The translations under genes and the position numbers were made by a program. This document shows, in pieces, positions 46,277 to 56,038 of a stretch of DNA of 64,000 nucleotides; position 1 is the stretch's first letter; every line of letters begins with the position of its first letter. Origin of the DNA: Cycas panzhihuaensis (Eukaryota > Cycadophyta); contig CM041465.1 in NCBI GenBank assembly GCA_023213395.1, positions 159,471,741-159,535,740 on the forward strand. Reading direction: 5' to 3'. The notes beneath the pieces were generated by a model, which was given only the letters and a program-made list of their open reading frames with translations, ran no database searches and was not told where the DNA came from.

Positions 46277-47005
46277 CTTTCCAATGTTTAATTCATGAAA
46301 TTTTTTAAATTCCTTTATAATTTTCATATTGAAATTTTATGCTACATCACTTGCTCATCATGTATCCTCATATCTCCTATAAATATCATCAAACTTATCT
46401 TCATTATAGCTTATAACTTATGTCCTATAAGTAAATGCCATATCATCCCATATTGTCAACATATTACATCACCTCATATAAATCATTATTAAACGTGACT
46501 TAACAAGTTGCCATGATTTATTTTCAACAACTTCATATTTTCCTAATGTAAGCTATAAAATAAACTCATGAACAAACCAAATTCACTAATGCCCACATAA
46601 AATAACAATCTATTGAATGCATAGGTAACCAATCATTACAATCACTAGTTATCTAGGAAATATTTCTTATATGTGGCTCATCAACTTTATAAACGAAAAA
46701 AATAACATAATGTGATTAGACAAATAAATTGTAATAAGAGTGACCTATGAATATTCTCTTGCCTCTTATCCTATGAGATATAGAAAATTCATGTGTGACC
46801 TTGATAAATAATTCTATATAAAGTAATTATTAAAGGTTTATTTGGAAACCAATTACTATTGATAATGGGGCTTATAATATCCATAGTCTACAAACTATAT
46901 ATTTTTATCTTGGGTAGTCATCTTATTTCTTGTTTAATATATTGACTAAGGGTTATATAATCTTATAGAAGTATTTAATAGCTACCATTGAATAGTGCTT
47001 ATTTA
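46277..47005 (-). other. Z1 interior, left part, non-coding
   Basis: Homologous to Z2 interior (about 29,990-30,526) in reverse orientation. No open frame of note. It ends at the copia C2 insertion (TSD attta, 47,001-47,005). Confidence 0.65.
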
Positions 47006-47338
47006 TGATGGAGTCGGAGGAGCAGAGCAGGACATCACGACGTTCTCATCTTGAGTACAACGGCAATTTCTAATAGAGTGGCGGTGTTAATAAACACCAG
47101 GGAGGTATTCCCAACCCTTAAATAGAGAATTCGGGGAGGCGTCAGGCGCCATCACCCTAGCTGCACAACAATTAAGGTTAGTTTGAAAAAATATTAAAAT
47201 AAATAAGCGTGATACACCTCACATGAGTGGTCGGTCAAGGCGGTATTGAGCGACTCAAGGTGCCCTAGGGGCCCTCAAAGGTGGCTTTGAGGGGCCCTAA
47301 GCGCCTTCAGTGCACATACATTGGGATTATTCCCAACA
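47006..47338 (-). repeat. C2 3' LTR (333 bp)
   Basis: Plus-strand ends tgatggagtcgg...cccaaca. Flanked by the TSD attta on the left and the purine tract on the right. Confidence 0.95.
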
Positions 47339-47349
47339 TTCTCCCCCAT
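47339..47349 (-). other. C2 polypurine tract
   Basis: Minus strand atgggggagaa directly before the LTR start tgttggg. Confidence 0.85.
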
Positions 47350-48819
47350 AAGCCCAATGTGTATGACTCCTAAATCATCTCTGAACTTTTCAAACTTGAT
47401 TTTTCCCAAGGCCTTTGTAAAAATATCCGCTGTTTGATCTTCGGTGCTACAATAAGTCAACTCTATCTCTTCTACTTGTACAAGTTCCCGAATAAAGTGG
47501 TATTAAGTTTCAATGTGCTTTGTTCTGTTGTGGAATACTAGATTTTTGGTCATTTGAATAGCGCTCTGATTGTCACACCAAATTTTAGTGGGACCTTGCT
47601 GTTTAATTTGAAAATCTTGTAAGAGTCTTCTTAACCAGATTGATTCACAGGCTCCTAACACTGCGGCTTTATATTCCGCTCACCGTGGATAAGGAAACAG
47701 TATTTTGTTTCTTTGTACTCTAAGCTACTGCTGCTGATCCCATACTAAATGCATAACTGGAAGTAGATTTTCTATCATCAATATCACTAGCCCAATCAAT
47801 CAGATAACCATTAATCGAAACTCGGATGTAGGTTTGTAGTATAATCCAAAGTCCAAGTCCCTTTAAGATATCCGAGGATTCTTTTAGCGACTGCCGTGAG
47901 ATGTCTTTGGATCTGCATAAATCTAGATACAACACTTACTAATATGTTATATCGAGGTCAAGTAGAGGTTAAATAAAGTAGGCTACCAATCGCTTGTCTA
48001 TAGTGAGTGGGATCAAGCAAGTTGAGTCATCTGTCTTAGACAGTTTAATTCCAATTTCTGCTAGTATTGACAATGGTTTATAGTTTGTCATATTAAATCT
48101 TTGTAGAAGGTCTAATATATATTTATGTTGAGAGATAAATATTCCTTGTTTATCTTGCCACACTTCCAATCCTAGGAAGTAGTGCATAAGACCTAAGTCT
48201 GTCATTTCGAATTCCTTACACATAGCTTCTTTAAATTGACTTAAAAGTTGAGAGTCATTTCCAATATAAATTAAGTCGTCTACGTAAAGTCCTACGATCA
48301 ATATCGAATTTCCTTTAATTTTAGTGTATAGATTTGGATCTGCTTGAGATCTTTCAAACCCTTCATCTTTAAAATATGTGTCTATACGGGAATACCAAGC
48401 CCTAGGTGCTTGTTTTAGACCATATAATGCCTTCTTTAACTTGTACACTTTGTTTTCTTCCCCCCTGACTTCAAAACCGAGGGGTTGAGAGACATAGATA
48501 TCTTCTTGGATATAACCATTTAAGAAAGCACTTTTACATCCATTTGATAAACAAAGGCCAACCCATTTGAGCTGCTAAACTTATTATCATGCGAATCGAT
48601 TCCATTCTAGCAACTGGGGCAAATGTTTCAAAGATAGTCTATGCCTTCTCTTTGGGCATATCCTTTGGCAACTAAACGAGCTTTATATTTATCAATTGAT
48701 CCATCAGAATGGAACTTAGTCTTATAAACCCATTTGGTTCCAATGGCTTTCTTCCTTGGTGGTAAGTCTACAAGTTCCCAAGTGTCATTTTTAACGATAG
48801 ATTTATATTCCTCTTGCAT
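47350..48819 (-). pseudogene. C2 reverse transcriptase and RNase H
   Basis: RT opens at 48,819 ([37 protein letters not shown]), shifts frame near 48,600, and continues in an open stretch at 48,448-47,969 with LKKALYGLKQAPRAWY and the intact catalytic YVDDLIYIGND. RNase H covers about 47,935-47,350: DWASDIDDRKSTSSY, then CDNQSAIQMTKN, TKHIET and ADIFTKAL. A few stops and two or more frameshifts break it. It would copy element RNA into cDNA. Confidence 0.9.
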
Positions 48820-48861
48820 GGCTTTTTGCCATCACTCATGTTGATTAGCCTCATCAAAAGT

Positions 48862-50472
48862 TTAAGGCTCATGACTTTCAAGTAACTTACTCATTAGAGC
48901 AAAGTTAACTTTGTGTGAACGTGTAGATCTTCGATTGTTATCTAATATATTTCCTAAGTCATGGTTGCGTTGAACCCATTTGGGTAGGGGTTTTGATGGT
49001 GGTTGAGGTGATGTTGTTTCCCTAGTAGTTTCCGGAGAGTTTCTCCACATAGGAGGCACATATTTGGATGTATTTGATGCATTGAACTTAATGGTAATGT
49101 CCTTCTGTTGTTCGTGATTATTTTGATAGTAGATGTCTTCTTGAAATTTGACATCCCTACTCAGTATAACTTTTCGGGATTTTGGATCATAAACTTTGTA
49201 AGATTTTGATGATTCACTATATCCAATAAAGATACATTTTACACTATGATCATCTAATTTGGTTCTTCTTTGGTCAGGGACATGGGCATAGGCTAAACAA
49301 CCAAATACCTTAAGGTGACGGATACTAGGTTTATAACCTGTCCATGCTTCTTCTGGTGTCTTCCCCCTAACGGCTTTTGTGGAACATCGATTAAGTAAGT
49401 AGACTGCAGTATGGACTGCTTCAGCCCAAAATTCATGGCCTAAGTTTTTATCTTTAAGCATACAACGTGCCATTTCTACTATAGTTCTGTTTTTCCTTTC
49501 AACTACACCATTTTGTTGTGGGGTGTAGGGGTTGGTATGTTGTCGCCTAATCCCATGTTGGATACAGTAATCCTTGAAGATATTAGAGGTAAATTCTCCC
49601 CCATTATCTGATCTTAAGGAGAGGATATGATATCCACTTTGTCGCTCAACGAAGGTTTTGAAGTCAACAAAGTGGTCGAAAGCATCAGATTTGTATTTGA
49701 GAAAGAACACCCAAGTCTTTCTTGTAAAGTAATCAATAAATGTAAGGAAATATTTGGCACCTGCCAAGGAGGGAGTGGCCATTGGGCCACAAATATCTGT
49801 GTAGACGAGTTGAAGAGGGCAGATGCCCGATGGCTAAAGTCTGGAAAACTTTCTCTATGATGTTTTCCAAGAAGGCATCCCTCACACAACTCTTTGTTAA
49901 CATTAATAGGGGGTAAGCCATTAACCATATCTAATCTTTTCATAAGGGCTAAACTGGTATAATTAAGGTGACCGAAACGTTGATGCCATAGGTCACTATC
50001 CATAGTAGTTGTGGTTCTAAGGGCATATGTTTCTGAGGGGGTGATAGTAAGTTTAAATAAACGATCTTTAGTCATGATACCCCTAGCAACAATAGCTTCA
50101 TTTTGTTGTTTGTCCTTGATGACACATTCGCCGTTGTCAAAAATTATTTTATAGTCTTGTCCCATAATCTGTCCTACCGATAGTAAGTTTTTCCTTAAAG
50201 CAGGGACATATAGAACATCATTTAAATATTTATATTCACCACTATCAGTCAATAAGGCAATGTTACCTTTTCCAATCGATTGGTGAGAAGTGTTGTCCAA
50301 ACATAATAGACCCTTTCTTATTTGTATCCAAAGTTTGAAATAATTGTTCTTTATGGGTCATGTGGGTGGAACAACCATAATCAATGTACCAACTATCATC
50401 CTCTTCTTCCTGGTTTGAAAAACTAGATAGAAATAACCTATTGTTGATTTTAGATTCTGATGTATTTGACAC
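48862..50472 (-). pseudogene. C2 protease and integrase
   Basis: The protease near 50,405-50,370 reads WYIDYGCSTHMT; the usual DSG is DYG, so activity is doubtful. The pre-integrase zinc region (about 50,300-49,870) has WHQRFGHLN and CEGCLLGKH (HHCC). The core opens at 49,782 and runs 306 residues to 48,862: FIDYFTRK (D), LRSDNGGEF (D), PYTPQQNGVVERKNR (E), FWAEAVHTAVYLLNR, KVFGCLAYAHVPD and CIFIGYSESSKSYKV. All three catalytic acids are present. A frameshift lies between the zinc region and the core near 49,780. Integrase inserts element cDNA into the genome. Confidence 0.92.
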
Positions 50473-50479
50473 ATGTCCT

Positions 50480-51569
50480 CTAGAGGGTGGTCCATGTTTT
50501 GAAAAACACTTATCTTCAGTGTGACCATTTCTATGACAATAAGTGCAATATAGTTGATTTCTTTTGCCATAACTAAGATTTTGATTCCTTGGTGGAGAGT
50601 GATCAAAGTTGAGAGGTCTCCCCCTTTCCTCATAGAATTGAGTATGATTATTTCTTGGTTGTTCACGATAGTTTTGAGGTGTTCTAGAAGGTTGTGGGTT
50701 CCCATGACAATGTGGACAACAAGAATGATTATCAACTTGTGTTCGTTGGTTAGGGTTTCTTTGAGTGTTCGAATGTCTTGGAGAATTTTCATGTTGTGGG
50801 GGTCGTCCTTGTCTATTATGAGGAGCTTGGTATCGTGGAGGATTTTGTCTAGGTTTATTTCTAGGGTTTTCATCTTTTCTCCTTAAAGGAGATTCATTTT
50901 ATTTTGAGGTGCCATCTTGAGAGTTAGGTTGAATGTTGGCCTTTGTAGCAAAGGCATGTTCTAAAGTTTCATTAGCAGCTTGTTGTTCTTCTATGGACAT
51001 GAGCATAGCAGTAAGTTGTTCTATTTTGAGGGTACTTAGGTCCTTAGATACACTAATACTAGTAGCTACCATTTCAAAGCGTCTAACGGCTCCTACACAT
51101 CGAAGGATCCGTTCAACTACTCTTTGTTCGGTTAAGGTATCCCCAAGGGACCTCATTTGGTTAACTATATCTTGAATCTTGGTCATAAATTCGCTTATTG
51201 ATTCATGAGGCATCATACGTAAATTTTGAACTTACTTCTTAAGTTTTGTAGTTTAGAGGACGCCCTTCAGATATATAAGCGTAAAGTATCCCAAGCCTCT
51301 TTGGACTTAATGGATTCACTAACTCGTGGGAAAACATGATCTTCCAAAGCGTAAAAAATAAGGGCTAAGGCTTCAATATCTTTTTTGATATTTTCTTTGT
51401 ATGTAGCTTTTTCAGTATCAGTTGGATTTGATCCTAAATCATTGTAACCATTTCTCACTATATCCCACATTTCATTTGCTATGAGGATGGGCCTCATCCT
51501 CCTACTCCAATTAAGAAAAATATTTCCATCAAATTTAGGAATAATCATATTCCCAAAACTAGACGTCAT
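50480..51569 (-). pseudogene. C2 gag with intact CCHC knuckle
   Basis: ATG at 51,569 gives MTSSFGNMIIPKFDGNIFLN, with W-RRMRPIL following, the copia gag (UBN2) start. A frameshift near 51,240 leads to MMPHESISEFMTKIQDIVNQ and RCVGAVRRFEMVATSI. The knuckle near 50,545-50,500 reads CTYCHRNGHTEDKC, a complete C-x2-C-x4-H-x4-C, in a third frame. W shares the same gag start, so the two elements are related. Confidence 0.88.
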
Positions 51570-53908
51570 TTTAAATTAAAGTTGTATAAAATGTGGTAAA
51601 TGCAATAGCAAAATATTTGAATGTAGAAAATTTGAAAGAACTTAAATAAAAGAAATTATTTCCAAATATATATATCCCAAGGTTTTCAAAAGTTTGAACA
51701 AATGAACTAGGACCTAGAAAGGCTACTAGGCTCTAAGTTTATGTTTCTCTGGGCAACCTTCTGCTATTCATCAATGGCGCCCCACGATGGCAAAATATGG
51801 ACCCTTTATACTGCAGACGAGCGCAGGCTCTATATACCTCAAGTGGGTCGCTAAGAAGGCTTTGACGCCTCGAATTGTTGGTCCACTGCGGATTTATGCC
51901 TAACAGCGGATCTAGCGGTGAAGGTTCTCGAACCAAAGGCACTCACCCTCTCCAGGTCTAGCCTTGGTCTCCAAACACCATAAAATGAAAAGGTTACGCC
52001 TCACCGCCACCGTATACACCTGAGAGCTAATGGCTGTCCTCCTCCAATATGAGGAGGCCCATTAGCGTGTGCGAGGTGGTAACTTTAGGGGTCCTAACCG
52101 TTCCCCTTGCAAGGCTGGAAAAAGTGTGGTTCAATTCAGAATTCTCTTATTTAATGTGGAAACTAATCTATTTAGCAATGTGGTCTTGCTTAGAAAAAAG
52201 AAAAATTCTTTTGATAATAGAAAAAAAATGCTCTAAGCAAGATGAAATGAAAACTTTTACAAAAAACTCTTTTGCTTTTTTTTCAAAAAAAACATATAAT
52301 GCCCTTTAAACAAATGTAATATGCCTTTGAAAAGAAATGCAATTTTTCTTTTATAAGTGCAAGAAAGATGATATTTTTCAACAACTTTGATACACTTTTT
52401 AAAGTAAAACGATCAATAAGAAAGTAATGATGCTTAAAACTTTTTACTTATGTAATATTTGAAATAAACTTTTGAGAATAAATAGTTTTCAAACAGATGC
52501 CAATTTCTCAAATGAGTAATAAATCTTCAATGTAAAAAAAATCCTTTTTATATAAGAACAACTTTTATATATTACCTTATAAACAAATGATTATTCAAAA
52601 TAATGTAAAGTGCTTGTAGAAAGATCAAGCAGAAACTTGAGTAAACAAGGAAATATGAACTAGAATTTTCTTTACAATTTTTGAAAGAAGACAAGCTTGT
52701 TAGGATGTATATATATACTCAACTTTAACAGATTGAAAACTATATTGAATGAGGTTAGAATAGCTTAAAATTTTATCAATATGTAGATTGCTGAGATGTG
52801 AATCCAATAAAATAGACGGTTTTAAAAATGGATACCAATAAATCACGTTTTGAATAATGCAAAGATATGAACCTCCTTGTGGAGCCTAACAGGAGCAGGG
52901 TAGGCAAAAATTGCATAAAATGACAAATTAACCTTTAGAAAAGTTGAACAAATGATCAAGTATTATTTAAGAAGTAATAAATAATTTTTCAATTTGAAAA
53001 TTTTGAAAAATATATTAAACAGGAGATGTAAAATAGTAGATTTAGGCCAATAGGATACCTCAAATTTAGCTGATTTGAAATATAAGAAAAATGTGTCAAA
53101 ATATATGGAAAAATATATCACAATAAAGGGAAATGAGTCAGCTTCCCAACGAAGTTGACGGAAATGAAATCTGATAAAAATTACAAAAGTTATAGTGAAA
53201 AATGTAACAAGTGTCTTTATGGAAAATGTTCAAGAAACAGGCAAAAATAACTAAATTTCTTATTTTAGCGATTAAAATATTAGTGAAAATGAACTCAAAG
53301 AATTGAAATAAAAAATGGGTATTAGATTCTATACAACTTAGATTTCAATAGAGAAAATTTGGGCACAAAATAATTTATCAGAAATAAATGATGGCCAGTT
53401 CTAAAACTGATTTTATTAGAAATGCAAAAAACGCTAAAATTTCAAAAGTCCAATGTTAAAAAGGTCGAAACAAGGTCAAATGGGCACCAAATTGGTCTTA
53501 TGACCAGTCAAAATCGGTGTACGGAAAATTTCTGATCTATTGGCATAGGTTTCGTCTGAAACTGATGAGCCAGCGAAAAGTTATGGCCACAAAAGCGCCA
53601 ATAACCCTATGAAAAAATAAAATTTTTAAAAAATAAGGTTTAAAATTGAAAAACACTTATTAAAAAGTGTCGAAGATGGATCTACTGGGATTGAACCCAA
53701 GACCAGCCAGATAACGAAACCTCCGATGCTGTGGAGGGTGAACTCGCTAAATCGGGAACAAAAGGACAAAAAAATTAGAAGAGTCCACACTCGAATCTCA
53801 AGAGATTATTTAATTAACTTCATAAAAGCCAAAACACAATAATGACTTAGCAATGAAAGCCAACAATAAACCATAAATCAATCCAATGGAAATATCACAG
53901 CCGGTAAA

Positions 53909-53970
53909 GAGGCGATTGTGATTTAAAATAGAAAGGGCGATTGCGATTTAAAATGCAATAGAAAGGCGAT
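53909..53970. repeat. Short tandem repeats (ggcgattgngatttaaaat unit) in C2 leader
   Basis: Units ggcgattgtgatttaaaat and ggcgattgcgatttaaaat, each followed by a atagaaa string. A 16-bp repeat gctcataaatattaat follows at 54,018-54,033 and 54,038-54,053. Confidence 0.8.
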
Positions 53971-54111
53971 TTTAGAAAGTCAAGCCAGAATATATAATGA
54001 ATGGCGATTCAATGAACGCTCATAAATATTAATAAATGCTCATAAATATTAATGAAGCACGGAACGACTAAACAACCGAGATGGAAAGAGGCGACAAAAG
54101 GCGATTTCAAC

Positions 54112-54230
54112 AACCGAATATAGCATACGGTTCACGCTAACAATTAAAGACTGCGATAATAGATAATAAGAGGATTGGCGATTTAATGAGGTGACAAAGA
54201 ACCGAATATAGCATACGGTTCACGCTAACA
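54112..54230. repeat. 31-bp direct repeat in C2 leader
   Basis: A 31-base string beginning aaccgaatatagcatacggt is present at 54,112-54,142 and 54,200-54,230. Confidence 0.9.
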
Positions 54231-54924
54231 GAACAAAAGGCCTAGCTGCAAGCACAACAACACAGACAGAGGCGAGCCGAGATGGGGGGCGTGAGATGGG
54301 GAAGAAGCGTCTGACGAGCCGCAATGCGTCTGAGCAGACGCCTTGAGGCGAGATGGGCAGCGTAGGCGAATGGAGAAGCAGAGGCGAGGCGATATGGGTA
54401 GCTGACGCAAAAGCGAGGTGTACAGTAGAATGCACGCAGGCGTTTCTCAGGGCTACGCTTTAAGATCACAGTGCAAGGCGATCTTAAGTGAAGAGTAGAT
54501 GCAAAGACTAAACGGAAATAAGCATGCAGCCTGAGAGGGCAGATAGGCGGAGTAGGTATGAAACACGGGCCAATAATAACGCAAAGAACTAATGGCAAAC
54601 AGAGAAGAACAAAGAATATATAATGATAAATATAAATAATCGAGGACAAATTGATGAAGATCAAAGTACAAAGTAAAAGCATATATCAAAACATTTATTT
54701 ATTTATATGTTTGAAAAAATAAAAAAAATGAAACGAAGAACCTGGTTTCCGTATGGAGAGCAAACTTCTGAGCGGGAGAACTTCCTCCACAGTGGATGGA
54801 ATCCAGATCCGTCTTCTCCAGCAGATAGGTGAGCTCGCCAGAATCTCAACGAGCAGTCATATAGATATGTTTCGCCAGACGATTGAGCAACTAAAACCAG
54901 AAAATAGACAATGGTGTCACCATG

Positions 54925-54936
54925 GCTCTGATACCA
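54925..54936 (-). other. C2 primer-binding site (Met tRNA)
   Basis: Minus strand tggtatcagagc, an exact match to the plant initiator Met tRNA complement, two bases from the 5' LTR. Confidence 0.95.
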
Positions 54937-54938
54937 AA

Positions 54939-55274
54939 TGATGGAGCCGGAGGAGCAGAGCAGGACATCACGACGTTCTCATCTTGAGTACAACGACAAT
55001 TTCCAATAGAGTGGCGGTGTTAATAAACACCAGGGAGGTATTCCCAACCCTTAAATAGAGAATTCGGGGAGGCGTCGGGCGCCATCACCCTAGCTGCATA
55101 ACAATTAAGGTTAGTTTGAAAAAATATTAAAAATAAATAACTGTGATACGTACCTCACATGAGTGGTCGGTCCGAGCGGCTATTGAACAGCTCAAGGTGC
55201 CCTAATGGCCCTCAAAGGTGGCTTTGAGGGGCCCTAAGTGCTCTGGTGCACATACATTGGGATTATTCCCAACA
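54939..55274 (-). repeat. C2 5' LTR (336 bp)
   Basis: Same ends as the 3' LTR. A TATA-like ctatttaa lies on the minus strand at 55,051-55,058. Followed by the TSD attta (55,275-55,279). Confidence 0.95.
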
Positions 55275-55279
55275 ATTTA

Positions 55280-55533
55280 ACTTACACTTTGTAACCATTC
55301 ACAACATGTATATATATTGTCCAACCTATTATACGTATAAAAGTTTGCTCACTCAACTAAGGTTAAAACCTTAGTGGTAAACACTACTAAATTTCTATAT
55401 AGATATATATAATAATAAAAAAACAACTACTTCAAACCATTATTACCTATTAAACTTATGCTCTTAATTACATACTAGATTAAGCCCACTTGTAATTTAT
55501 CTTTTTTATGCCCCATCAAAATCAACTTATATT
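55280..55533 (-). other. Z1 interior, right part, non-coding
   Basis: AT-rich, no open frame and no clear primer-binding site; it is the 5' leader side of Z1 by orientation. Confidence 0.6.
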
Positions 55534-56038
55534 TGTTAAATAATAATTTTAATAGAATTCGTGCATCTTAATATACCTTAGTATTTCATTAAATCATGGT
55601 ACTAGCATACCTTAGTATTTCATTAAATCATATTTAATTATATATAACTTGTAATAAATAATAATGAAATATGAATTATTCATGAGGTGTTTATAATAAA
55701 TATTAAACATATTAAATTAAGTGTGTACACATCAATATAGCATAATAATGCACATAAGAAAGATATTATCACAAGACACTAGATTTATACATGGAAAATC
55801 CTAGATGGGAAAAACCATAGGAGAAGGGTGGAGCTTAGTTCCTTCCATTAACTCATCTTATATATTTAAATAATGTGTGTATATATTTATAAATCCATCA
55901 TACCATGTATCAATAAATAGTTTTATATTGATGCATCAACCAATAAACTCATGTATGAGAACCTTTTATATAAACCAATGATAACTTGACCACTAATTAA
56001 ATGATACATTGACTTTTATAAAACTTAATATTCTAACA
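55534..56038 (-). repeat. Z1 5' LTR (about 505 bp)
   Basis: Plus-strand ends tgttaaataat...attctaaca, followed by the TSD caatg. It contains a 34-bp-period tandem duplication (55,573-55,597 and 55,607-55,631) not seen in the other Z LTRs. Confidence 0.78.

Larger units (their letters stand above)
51570..54919 (-). other. C2 long untranslated leader (about 3.3 kb)
   Basis: No gag-like or envelope-like protein is readable. Overlapping short frames at 54,220-54,690 are by-products of a GC-rich stretch. A GC-rich block lies at 51,730-52,130 and CpG-rich sequence with short repeats at 53,880-54,560. The rest is AT-rich. This is unusually long for a copia leader. Confidence 0.6.
47006..55274 (-). 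mobile_element. C2: Ty1/copia element, best preserved in the window
   Basis: Minus orientation: 5' LTR 54,939-55,274, PBS 54,925-54,936, a long leader, gag, protease, integrase, RT, RNase H, purine tract, 3' LTR 47,006-47,338. The perfect TSD attta is at 47,001-47,005 and 55,275-55,279. The LTRs differ by about twenty positions over about 335 (around 94% by eye). The gene order protease-integrase-RT-RNase H defines copia. Integrase and RT catalytic residues survive, but frameshifts separate gag, protease and RT, and the protease triad is altered. Confidence 0.95.
45738..56038 (-). mobile_element. Z1: non-coding LTR element inside G3 RT, split by copia C2
   Basis: Minus-oriented LTRs at 55,534-56,038 (5') and 45,738-46,276 (3') share blocks including aaataataat, attcatgaggtgtttat, cataagaaagatat, aataaactcatg and gaaccttttatat. 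The TSD caatg is at 45,733-45,737 and 56,039-56,043. A purine tract (minus strand cattggaaag) adjoins the 3' LTR. The interior outside C2 is only about 1 kb and encodes nothing, so Z1 is a small non-autonomous element of about 2.0 kb before C2 entered. Confidence 0.8.

Noticed and set aside
50554-51175. Plus-strand open frames antisense to C2 gag
   Set aside because: Shadows of the C2 gag frames, which contain the knuckle and UBN2 motifs.
54220-54690. Several minus-strand open frames up to 146 residues
   Set aside because: They cover the same CpG-rich part of the C2 leader in different frames, are cysteine/arginine-rich and low-complexity, and have no recognisable domain.
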